Positions 1 to 10,269 of a DNA stretch of 64,000 nt are shown in pieces; positions within the stretch are counted from its first letter, which is position 1, and each line of letters begins with the position of its first letter. A program made the position numbers and the translations under genes. Source of the DNA: Vitis vinifera (lineage: Eukaryota; Streptophyta; Magnoliopsida; Vitales; Vitaceae); NCBI RefSeq assembly GCF_030704535.1, contig NC_081817.1:26723001-26787000 (forward strand). Reading direction: 5' to 3'. Below the pieces are notes generated by a model. The model saw nothing but the letters and a program-made list of their open reading frames with translations, did not search any database and was not told the DNA's origin.

Positions 1-960
1 ACTTATTAAAATTAGTTTAACTCTAAAATATGCTATTCAAGTAATTACAATGTTTTTGAATATGGGTGTTTCATTAATATTATTTTAACTTCAAAATCTA
101 TTATTTTAATTCTTCGAATTTCTCAAAAACACCAACACCCAATTTAAACCACTATCTCTCCATCCCCCTCTTTATAATAATTAATTAAGTACATTCATCC
201 TCATTTATCTATAAAGTTTGAAACTAAAACAATATTAATGAAGTGTTCATTTTTCTACATATTTTTAAGACTAAAGAAAGTTCTTTTGAATTTGCTAGAA
301 TATAAAACATTATTTATATGGAATTTAATTTCATTTATATGAAATTTGCACGGTCTCTAATACAATACAATATCTTTGTTTATCTTATGACCCAATTTCA
401 CATATAACTTTAAAACAATTTGTACTTATATTGTGTTCTAAAACGAGAAACAAACTATAAATATTGTATAAAGAAGAATTGAGAAAACTAGAAAAAAATT
501 AAAAAACTAGAGAAAGACTAAAAATAGGCTTTTCTTACTTGAGATATCCCTTGACGAGTTATAGGAAGTCTTATATAGACTTTAAAAATGACTTTCATTA
601 CTCGTCTTTAAGATGAGTAAATGAAAATTTATAAATAAGCTTTAATTTGGTGATCATTTGTCACCTTATTTATAAAATGTGAAACGCTCACTAATGAGTA
701 AACTTAATTGTTTGATATAACATCTTTGTAATTAAACTAGAAAGTAAAAATGGACAATATCATCCATTTTCATTACCATTTATTTCTATAAAATTTCCAT
801 GACACAAGTGGACCAAACCCTAACTCCTAGCAAAAATGTTCCATTGATTGGTGCAACCATACAACTATTATCTGAGAAAATATTTTCATGAGAAATCTTA
901 CTAGTTGAACAAAATTTAAAGGTTACCTAGCTAGAAGAAATGAAATTAAGAGAACTCAAA
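1..960. other. AT-rich intergenic DNA, no gene seen
   Basis: No open frame with recognisable protein similarity on either strand. The last 180 bp or so probably hold the 3' UTR of the minus-strand glyoxalase-like gene. The remainder is AT-rich with short imperfect inverted repeats around 550-700 and no clear transposon ends. Confidence 0.5.
779..784 (-). terminator. Candidate poly(A) signal AATAAA of the glyoxalase-like gene
   Basis: On the minus strand AATAAA occurs about 180 nt downstream of the stop codon at 961. The position fits a plant near-upstream element, but the region is AT-rich and such hexamers are common by chance. Confidence 0.3.
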
Positions 961-2544
961 TCATGGCAATTCAGCTAAATCATGACCACCATGGTTGCCG
1001 TTTGCCAATTCGACCGGAGGATTATGTCGATCAAGTGGGAGTTTGATTTGGCCTAATGAACCTGCAGGGACAAGCTTGAGGTTCTCACAGTTGCAGATCT
1101 CTATCATGAATCCATCTGGGTCATTGAAGAAGAGTTGGTCGATTGCAGTTCCATGCTCATCCTTTATTGTCCTCTTCATGTACTTTATGTTGAAGTCCTT
1201 TAGTCTTTGCTCCATTGCTTCCATGTCTTCACACTGAAACATAACCACACATGGCCTAGTAATTACTTGTTTTCCTCTCTTCCGTTTGAGTACATATGGC
1301 CTCTAATAGACTAGAGTAAAACTCAAAAAATAGAAGATATATAACAAAAAAAATTCATTTTCAAAACGTTAATGAGTAGGGGGTGGAATTGATTTCTTAC
1401 CCATGTTCCCTGTTCTAGCCTTCTAAACACGGTCTTATAAAGTATACATGGTCTTCCCTCTTTTGATTTAGAGGGACCGGAAATTTATTAGCTTCAAAAG
1501 ATATGTTACTTAGAACTAATTACCCTTTTAAAATAGGACTCTGGTTATGGTTGTCCAATCCTCCAGCTCGATTAAGCTCAATGCTTGGCTACCCAAAGAA
1601 AATGACTGTCTTAATCTGCTGAAAGGATTCATCAACAACAAATTTGTAGAGTTTTGACAAAAAAGTAGGTTTTTTTTTTAAAAAAAAAAAAAATCAAAAC
1701 CATAATACTACGATTTTAAGCTTAAAGTAAAAGTTGTCAACAACGGTTTTGACTATTTTAAAAAAGTTCAAAACTATAGTCACCAACTATTGGTTTTATG
1801 ATATGAAAATCTACGTAATAGAGATCCAATATAATGAGCATTATTTTGGAGTCGGGTTTAATTTATAGATTTTTTTTAAAGGTCTGCTTTTGGACAAAAC
1901 TCCCAATCCCAAACGCTACCCTAGGTTCATTTGTATAAAACTCTTTCCTTTAACCCTCCACTCTGCTCCATTTTTTCAAATAGAGACTGTCAATATGTAA
2001 CAATTCCTCTTCTCCTTATTTTCAGAATCCAACAAACCCTATTCAAACATCAAACAGTAAGCATAAAAAAATTGCAGCAAACCAAAATCAACACTAAACC
2101 CACTGATGAAAATGTTGAGAACATATCTAAGTTGTTCTATTTTAGTATTTTTTTTTTCTCTTTAATTTATTTTCATCCAAACAGAAAAACAGAAGAAAAA
2201 CATTAAACTGATAACTTGCAATAGGCGGGTGAAAAGCTGATGAGAAGTACCTGGAAGGAGATATGGTTGTCCATGGGGTCCAAGTGATCTCTATCAGGCA
2301 ACCTACAGTAATCCTCTTCCTTGGCCTGCACCAGGTGGATCCCAACCCCGTAGTTGAACAGCCACGCCCCATCAAAATGCAGAACCTGGGGCCTCTGAAT
2401 CAACACAAACCCTAGAACCTTCACGTAGAAATCTATGGACTCTTTCACAGACCTGCACAGCCTAGACACATGGTTGAGTGCCATCGGAGGAAGCGCATGC
2501 TCTTGTTTTTCTTCTCCATTGATCTGATCTTCTGTCTTCTCCAT
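961..2544 (-). CDS. Glyoxalase I / VOC-superfamily protein (lactoylglutathione lyase-like), 2 exons
   Basis: Exon 1 is 2251-2544 (98 codons, ATG at 2544); exon 2 is 961-1233 (90 codons plus TGA). The intron has a GT donor at 2250-2249 and an AG acceptor at 1235-1234, and the frame is intact, giving 188 aa. The protein has the beta-alpha-beta-beta-beta pattern of the vicinal-oxygen-chelate fold. A first module begins ALNHVSRLCRSV (His25), with DNHISF (His94) at the exon junction, and a second module contains DPDGFMIEICN (Glu143). These three residues sit where VOC enzymes bind a divalent metal. It resembles the short plant glyoxalase-I-like proteins, which are distinct from the canonical two-domain GLXI. 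Whether it acts on methylglyoxal-glutathione cannot be told from sequence. No targeting peptide is obvious, so it is probably cytosolic. The 1-kb intron carries a palindromic element (1655-1830). The family call is firm; the substrate is open. Confidence 0.9.
1655..1830. repeat. Palindromic MITE-like element inside the glyoxalase intron
   Basis: The segment contains inverted motifs of the type AAAACC-TAGTTGGTGACTA and its complement, plus a CTACGTA end. Read on the minus strand it aligns with 38315-38510 (shared CTACGTA, CATAAAACC, TAGTTGGT and CTTTAAGTTTAAAA-type motifs in the same order). Two related inserts in one window point to a small inverted-repeat transposon family. The exact ends and target duplication were not resolved. 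Confidence 0.5.
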
Positions 2545-2743
2545 GTGGGTGCAGATGGTGGTGAGAGCTCATGTGAGGTGGGTTTTTGGAGGGTTTAAGA
2601 GCCATGGCTATGGCGGTTGACAGGTGGAGATGGAGGAGCGGTGTGGAGGTGACGCGTGGTGGTGGGGTGGTATGCACTTGTGAGTAAGAGAAGGACGCTG
2701 ACGCCTGGCCTTTGTCTTTTAATTGGTTTTAAGAGGTGGGGTT

Positions 2744-2789
2744 TGGAATTAATTTTTTAATTGGTATGGAATTAATTTTTTAATTGGTA
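2744..2789. repeat. Perfect 23-bp tandem duplication upstream of the glyoxalase-like gene
   Basis: Two abutting copies of a 23-bp unit beginning TGGAATTAATTTTTTAATTG, at 2744-2766 and 2767-2789. They lie 200-245 bp upstream of the minus-strand ATG, in probable promoter sequence. Confidence 0.7.
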
Positions 2790-3075
2790 CACTGCAAACA
2801 CCTTTTATGGCACAACATTCTTAATGTCTTCCATAGGATTGCCAACAAACCTATAGGATCAGGGATTGACTCTAATATCATAGAATGAACCATATTCACA
2901 TATTATTCGTTTTAGATCCAAAAGAGCTCTTACAACTTTAAAACTCATTTATTAGATTAAAAAAAATTTATACTTGTATAGTATTAGGAACTTTCTCTTG
3001 TATTTGATACATTTATAGTATTTTTACTCAAAGTATTTTTAGTAAAAATGTTCTTTTTAAAAAAATTACTAAACT

Positions 3076-3560
3076 AGAGTGTGTTTAACAGTGATTATAG
3101 GAAACATTTCTAATATTTTTAACACTCAAAATTTTTAATTTTTTAAGTGTTAGAAGGGTTAAAAACGTTTCTTATAATCATTGTCAAATTGACTTTAAAA
3201 AGTGTGTTTGACAGTGATTTTAAAAAGTGTTTATAATATTTTTAATACTTGAAAATTTTTATTTTTGAAATACTAGAAATATTAGAAACATAAAATCATT
3301 GTCAAACACACTCTAAGAGTGTGTTTGGTAATGATTTTAATAAGTGTTTTTAGCATTTTTAATACTTAAAAAAAAATAAAAAAATTAAGTGTTAAAAATA
3401 TTAAAAACATTTTATAGAGTTACTACCAAACATACTCAAAAAACTCATTTGATAGTGATTTTAAGAAGTGTTTCTAACTTTTTTAACACTTAAAATTTTT
3501 TATCATTTAAGTGTTAAAAATGTTAAAAACGTTTTTTAAAATCACTACTAAACGCACTCT
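3076..3560. repeat. Four consecutive palindromic MITE copies
   Basis: Four units of about 115-120 bp lie side by side (roughly 3076-3190, 3200-3315, 3316-3437, 3441-3560). Each starts with an AGTGTGTTTGACAGTGATTT-like end and closes with its reverse complement (AAATCATTGTCAAACACACT type), so each could fold into a hairpin. The units have diverged from one another. Related copies occur at 46985-47231, 48135-48350, 53240-53375 and 59400-59570. The element class cannot be assigned from these ends alone. Confidence 0.65.
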
Positions 3561-5279
3561 AACTGTTTCTCCAAAGAACATTACAAGTAATTTTTTAATA
3601 CTATATGTGATTTTTAAAAAATTTAAAAGCATTTTATGAATTTTATTAAATACTTTTTTTTTTCAAAAATACTTTTTAAGCTAAAAACGTTTTTTAGAAT
3701 AATTTTCAAACAAATTCTTAACATTTATTATATATGAAAAATAATTTTTTTTATATGTGATTTATTATGAAAAAAAATATAAGAAAAATCAAATATAATT
3801 AAATTTTATTAAAAATTGTATAGTTTTTAAATTATTTAACATTTGCGTAAAATATTATTTTTTTTTAATTAAGTGTTGGCACTTTTATGAGTAAATATCT
3901 TTTAACTTCAAATTACTTTTTATAAAAGGATGCATCAATAGTTGGATGACAAGAACTTGGGTTTGAGATGGACACTTTTATACTATTCTTACTCCAATTA
4001 TATAATCCTTTTCCATCCGGTCCCAAACTTAGGGCAAGGCATGTTGATGAGTGCTCATATTCGTTTACAAAAATAAGGATAAACTTGCTCCTATATCGTC
4101 CCAATTCCGATGTGTGTCGAGATGGCGGGATTGAACTTTCAAAAACTAGCCACATTACATCAATCCACAAATCCCCAATGACCAAATTCACAATCTTTGT
4201 TCCTTTGACACCATTTTTTGAAAGAGCCAAAATGGTTAAGAAAATTTTGAGAGGCCCCAATGGTTCTTTGAAAGAAAAATGTTGGAAATAAAAGAGTGCA
4301 CAAAGATGACAAGTTCCAAATCCAAAGATTCAATGAAAGGGTTCGAGGCTTGAGATAGATTCACACTTGGACCAACACTTTGGGAGGGAAGGTTGATACG
4401 CCAAATCAAAACCCAAATTAGAAAGAAAATATAATATAAAGTTTTTACAAAAGTCAAATATCTTTGCACAATCCATTTGGGCAAAACCTAAGGTATGACG
4501 AAAACTAAAACCTAAATGAAGACCAAACCTTCAAAAACAGAAAGGGCTTGAAGGCTCTAGCTCTCATATGATGAATATCGAAGTCATCATCGTTGTGATG
4601 TAGTGTAGCATCATGTTGGGCCTACTTCCATTTGAAGTAAAGAAAGGGCTTCTCTAAAGCTTCTTTATTTTGTTGATCTATTTAGATTTATCATTGGGAA
4701 TGGGTTTTTGAAACTTGAAGTAGAAAGGAGCTACATGCAGAGAGGAGAGGAGAGAAGTTGTTGGTCTCCATGATCGAGGGTCAGGGCAAATGTGAATAAA
4801 TAATTATTTAAAAGGAGTTTTTACTTTTATGTTATAATACTTGAAGGATAATTTTGTAACTTCACATCCGAGGCCGATTGAATCTTAGTCAAGTTTTACC
4901 TTGTCTTTATGATGCCCTACTATTTGCTCGTGCCCTACTTATTTATTCTTTTTCATGTAGAGTTAAATCAGACTTGGTTGCTCATAGCCTTTTGTTTTGT
5001 TGCCTAGACATTCTAGTTAAACAAGAATTGATATTGTTAATGTCAATGATTTTAAAAATAATTTGTATTTTATATTATATAATAAAAATTTATAATATAT
5101 TTATTTAGAAGATATTTTTATTAAATTAAAATGATAAATTAATTTTTTGATAATTTTATTTAATATTTTCAAATAAAAGGGTATTTCAAGAAATAATTAT
5201 AAAAGTGCATGTAGATAAAACCGACTTATAAAAGTTAAAGTTCATTTTTCTATATTTTTTTAAATTAGGGATTCAAAAC
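3561..5279. other. AT-rich intergenic DNA without a supportable gene
   Basis: The short open frames around 3913-4484 occur on both strands over the same DNA and show no recognisable domain. Base composition becomes less AT-rich at 3950-4800, as in decayed retrotransposon DNA, but no LTR, primer site or polymerase motif is seen. Confidence 0.4.
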
Positions 5280-6061
5280 CATGGTTTTAAAAATCGGACT
5301 AGATCAGCCGGTCACGATTCCGGTTCGGTCCAACCAATTAGATTGGAAAGCAATCGAACCGAAATCGGATCATTTGAACCGACGATTTGACTAGCGAACC
5401 AGACGAACCGGGCAGTTCCTCCAGTAGTTCATTTTCCTTCCCCCTTCCCCATGCGATTGGTACCCCCACTGCTGCTTGGAGCATTGTCCGACTGGCAATA
5501 GTACCTCCACTGTCGCTTGGAGCATCATCCTATCGGCAGCACCTAGTGCCACCTCCCCGCCTGCAAAGTCTCATCACTCTCCCACCCCCGGCGACACACT
5601 GGAAAAGCTTCCCCTCTCTCTCTCCCGACGATTGGAAGTCTGGATTCTGGAACCTCCCATCCATTTTACCCCCCATCCCCACCACGATTGGAAGTCTAGA
5701 ACCTCACAAAGAGCTTTCCATTTTAGTTTTTTAAAATTTAATTTTGATGTTTTATATTTAATTTTTTTATTGATTATAATTGTAGTGATATGTTTAATAT
5801 TTAATTTTTTTATTTTTTTTTATTTATTGTACATTGAAATTTTAATTTATTGAATTTATTTAAAATATAGGGTTGATTGACAACTATAGGTAAAAAAATC
5901 AACAAACATAATAGATAATATCAAAATTTAGATAGATTTTATTATTTTTTAAAATTTTAATAATATATAAACTATATATTAATGATGTCACCGGTTCGAC
6001 CAGTGAACCGTGAATCGATAACTTTTTCAATTTGATGACCGGTCCGATTACGAAAACATTG
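5280..6061. mobile_element. Non-autonomous hAT-type transposon, copy 1
   Basis: 782 bp. The left end is CATGGTTTTAAAAATCGGAC; the right end read in reverse is CAATGTTTTCGTAATCGGAC, giving imperfect inverted termini of the hAT CAnnG type. The flanks are TTCAAAAC (5272-5279) and CTCAAAAC (6062-6069), an 8-bp duplication with one mismatch, as hAT transposases make. No transposase is encoded. GC-rich internal sequence gives chance open frames (5387-5734, 5476-5853) that should not be called genes. Two relatives lie at 6650-7951 and 35603-36430. Confidence 0.8.
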
Positions 6062-6417
6062 CTCAAAACCCATTTTTTCCTTTCTATTTTTAATGAATTT
6101 AGTAGAAGCTTGATAATTTATTTTCTTCTTGAATTTACTTATTGTTAATTTTTATACATTGATTTTTAGTTTTTTTTTTTTTGGGATTTTGAAAATTTTC
6201 AGTGATAAATCAGTGAAATATCGATTTTTTATTTTTATTTTTCTAATATTAGGTCTAATGGGCCACGTAGCCCATTTCGGTAAAGCCCATCTTACTTTGA
6301 TGGCTTGTTTGATAGCTCCTCCGTTCTTAGATTTGAATTGAGGCCCACTCACCACTTTGTTAAGTTTGGGTTTTATTAATTATATTAAAATATTAAATAC
6401 ATACAATATATTTAATC

Positions 6418-6419
<2 letters not shown>

Positions 6420-6453
<34 letters not shown>
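6420..6453. repeat. (AT)n microsatellite
   Basis: About 16 AT dinucleotides, uninterrupted. Confidence 0.9.
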
Positions 6454-6457
<4 letters not shown>

Positions 6458-6530
6458 ATTAATTAAAATAAAATTATTATAATTAAATTAATTTTAATTA
6501 TTTTATTATATCTTTTGCATGATAACTAAG

Positions 6531-6535
<5 letters not shown>

Positions 6536-6594
<59 letters not shown>
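6536..6594. repeat. (TA)n microsatellite
   Basis: About 29 TA dinucleotides without interruption, just left of hAT copy 2. Probably highly polymorphic. Confidence 0.9.
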
Positions 6595-6598
<4 letters not shown>

Positions 6599-6649
6599 TA
6601 CAAATAACATTATCAATTGTTTTTTTTATAAAAAAAAAAATCTTATACA

Positions 6650-7951
6650 TAATGTTTAAAAACCGGATCAGATTGGGATTGAATCGGGATCGGACCGCTT
6701 GAACCTACGGTCGTTGGGTGAACCAAACAAACCAATTGATTCAATTGATTTTAATTTTTAAAAAACAAACAGCATCAAAACAACGTGGTTTTGGAGTCTT
6801 ACATAAGAAAATGAAAATCTAAAAATCCTAAGTCTGCAACCTCCAAAGTCTAAACCCTCCCTCCTCCCCCCGCAGCACTTGCCAGCCTGTCGCTTTGCCT
6901 GCCGTCGACGTGTCGCAGCCCACGACACCAAGACAACTCCCATCGGCAGCCTACGACACCCACACAACTCCCATCGGCGTTGGAAACCTCCTCCCCTTCC
7001 CTTCATGCTGGTACCCCGCCCCCGGCGTTGGAGTATATTTTTTTTCTGATTTTCTGTGCTAGTGTGAGCTTTTGACATCTTGGTTCTAATTCAGATTTGG
7101 GTCCCAACAAATCCTCGAGGTGTTGAAAGACTACCCCTGGGTATCATGGTATCTGAGTCAAATTTCTATTTCCATATATTGTGGGGTTCGCCCAGTGAGG
7201 TGCGTCATTTACCATAACCTTGATGCCATTTGTAGTTGAGTTGTTAATTAATCCATTATAAAATGTATCTGGGAGGAATATGATGTTGTTTACCCTTGGG
7301 CTAATTGCACATTGGTTGCAGGACCAACCACTGATCATTAAGTTTTGGGCATGGTTTGAGATTTTAGCTTGGTCACTAGATTTGGTGCTCTTGCTGAGAA
7401 AGGCACCAATGCACATGTTTGCTGGATGTCAAGCTTGCTTCAGTCAATTGAGACAAAAAGGGCACCAATCGCCATGTATAGATGTCAAATCCAGTGTGAT
7501 AAAAGCTCTCTGTGGATGTTTCTTCAGTATAACTATCAACCACACCTACTGTCCTAGGCTTACTATTGATCTTGACCCTACTATCAAGCTGACTGGAATC
7601 CTACCAACCTTTATGAGGTCCAAATGGCCACGGTTCAAAATGAGGAGAATTTCATATCCACACTTGAGAATCTAATTCTATGAGCATCCTTTGAGGTTGT
7701 TTTGCACCTTTAAAAATATTCGGTACAAAGTTGGGTTGTTGTTATAATTGGGATAGCCTTTGAAGTCAAAATGCAATAAAGAGGATGAATTTAGACTTCT
7801 GTGGATTGTTATTAATTTTTTAATTTTTATAAATATATAAAATAATAAAATATATATTTATGACGTCATCGGTTCGACCATCGGTTCGACTAATGAACCG
7901 TGAATCGATAATTTTTTCAATTCAATGATCAGTCCGATTATGAAAACATTG
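6650..7951. mobile_element. Non-autonomous hAT-type transposon, copy 2 (long form)
   Basis: 1302 bp. The left terminus is TAATGTTTAAAAACCGGATC. The right terminus read in reverse begins CAATGTTTTCATAATCGGAC, with the same subterminal GGTTCGAC/GTGAACCGT blocks as copy 1. The flanks CTTATACA (6642-6649) and TTTATATA (7952-7959) match at 6 of 8 positions, suggesting an older insertion. It is 0.5 kb longer than its relatives because of unique sequence at roughly 7080-7800, which includes an open frame of 131 codons (7280-7675) with no recognisable domain. No transposase is seen. Confidence 0.7.
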
Positions 7952-8733
7952 TTTATATATTTATAATCATTTAAAAAAAAATACTTAGGCATTATAATCA
8001 TTTCTTTCATATCTAAATTAAATGCATTATTTTAGTATTAATGTGTTTTAAAATTTTATATATCATTTTCATAAATTATATCATATATGCATCAAAATTT
8101 TCAACAAAATAACTATAATATATTATTATTATTATTATTTAATTTTTTTTCTTCAATCTTTTCAATCTTTATTTTTTTTATAAAAAATTTCACTAATATT
8201 TCTTAATATATCCCATAAATCTATAAAATTCAACTACTGATATATGAAAATAAATATTTTCATCCTTGCACAGTTCACTCACATACACCACCCACATTTT
8301 CAGTGTTACCTTAAAAGGTTTTGAAGGTCGAAAACTTTTTTTGGTTTAATTTAAAGTCTTCAAACATAATTAACCGGTATTAAAAAGAAAAGGTTGAAGC
8401 ATCAAGAAAAGTACAATGCATTGACTAAAAAAAAACCCAAATTTAATAATTAATGTGTCAATTATGAATGTGCAGGTGGCTGAATATAATTCAAGATATA
8501 ATGATACTTCCAAGAAATTTCCTATCTTGGAACTTCTATAAAATTTTTGGTTTACCAACCAACATTACCAAATTTGGAATTTACTTAGAAGCCAAACCTT
8601 ACCCTTTTTGGTAGTAAAAGCAAGATAAAAACTAGGACAAAGAAATAAACTATAGAAAGCAATGGGAGTTACTTCATTGGATGGTTATATTATCTAGTAG
8701 AAAATTTTAATGCATAAATAAATACCGCATTCA

Positions 8734-8760
8734 ATTATTATTATTATTATTATTATTATT
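8734..8760. repeat. (ATT)n microsatellite
   Basis: Nine consecutive ATT/TTA trinucleotides. Confidence 0.85.
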
Positions 8761-9022
8761 TATAACCGAAGAACCTTTTATAATCAAATCTTTATAGGAT
8801 TCTTCATGAGAATTTAAACTTCGGTGCTGACCATCCTGCAGCAACCGATATTGAGTAAATTTTTTTATAATTGAGGAACCTTCCATGGTCAAACCTCTAT
8901 ATAAGAATTTAAACCTCACTCTCTTACTATAATCAATATTAAATAAATTTAGAGTATCATCAATGACAAAATTTAAACTAGGATCATGTGCTAGTTACTA
9001 AGACTACACTTCATAGCATTCG

Positions 9023-9086
9023 TCTTGACCAACTAGGTTACCATGATGGGTACTTCTTGACCAACTAGGTTACCATGATGGGTACT
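9023..9086. repeat. Perfect 32-bp tandem duplication
   Basis: Two identical units beginning TCTTGACCAACTAGGTTACC, at 9023-9054 and 9055-9086. No function is implied. Confidence 0.85.
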
Positions 9087-10269
9087 ATATTCAATTATTG
9101 CTATGAGTTGTTTGATATATGTAGTAAAATTTGGACCATAAAAGAGTAAAACTAAAGCACAAAAAAGGATATACCAATAAACAAAGGTATAAATAAATGA
9201 AATCGTTTTTCACATACAATAATTTATTATCCAAGATCATTGTATTATATTATTTTCTAATTTTCTTATTTAAAAATTTAATGGAATTAATCTTTTCTAT
9301 CTTCTTTTCTTTTTTATAAGTATTGATAACTTTGGGATACATTTCATTTTTTTTTTAATTTTAAAATCGGAAATTTTTTATATAAAATTAGAGCATCTTC
9401 TAAAAAAAATATAAATTTATATTAATATTTTAAAAATTTTAAGGTGGTAAAATTTGTTATCATTTTTTTTAAATCATTACCTTTTTTTTAAATAAAAATT
9501 TAGCTTATATTTTTAAAAAATTTAAAGTGGTAAAATTTTTTTGATACTTTGATTTTTTTTAAAATGATTACTTTTTCGATGGAAAATTTAAGAGTTGTTT
9601 TATCTAATATAATTTTTTTTATTTAAAAAAAAAGAAAGGTATTAGAATAAATATTTAGGTCAATTTGCTAACCATTTTTGAAAAGAATTGTAAAAAATAA
9701 ATTTTAAGATGTTTTGTAAAATAAAATTATGTCAAAAATTTAAAATATTTTTAGCTTATTTTTAAAAATAAAATTTATATATAATGTTTTATTTTTATTT
9801 ATTTTATGTGTTTGTATAATTATTTTTTTAAATAATATTTTAAAAATAATTAAAAAATATTTTCATCTTATTTTTTATTTTAAAAATAAAAAATAAAAAA
9901 TAAATTTTTATTGTAAATCGTGTTTTCTCAAAAATTTTAAGTAAAATGTTCTCCAAAACATTTTTAGAAAATGGTAATCTTAAATTTTTTAAAATAAAAT
10001 GAATAAATAAATTTAATATAATTATTGTTGTAATTATTTGAGTGACTTTTTTTGGACAGGCAACAGACATGTCCCACCAACTCAAATCCCCATCAGACGC
10101 ACACAACCCAAAAAGCAACAAACCATCACTTCTAAGTCTCTAACATAACATCTAACCCCCCAACCATAAATTAAAATAAAACCGAAAACACCCGCAAAAC
10201 CACATCCCCAACCTAAAGACAAAACTAACCACCGCCACCACCACCACTTCCGCCGCCGCCTCCACCACC

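Larger units (their letters stand above)
7960..10135. other. AT-rich intergenic DNA upstream of the methyltransferase gene
   Basis: Long A/T runs with no protein-coding signal. It holds an (ATT)n microsatellite at 8734-8760 and a 32-bp tandem duplication at 9023-9086. The last 100 bp or so before 10270 become C-rich and probably hold the methyltransferase 5' UTR. Confidence 0.5.

Noticed and set aside
5387..5853. Overlapping open frames of 115 and 125 codons
   Set aside because: They lie inside hAT copy 1, in low-complexity Ser/Pro-rich translation, with no domain.
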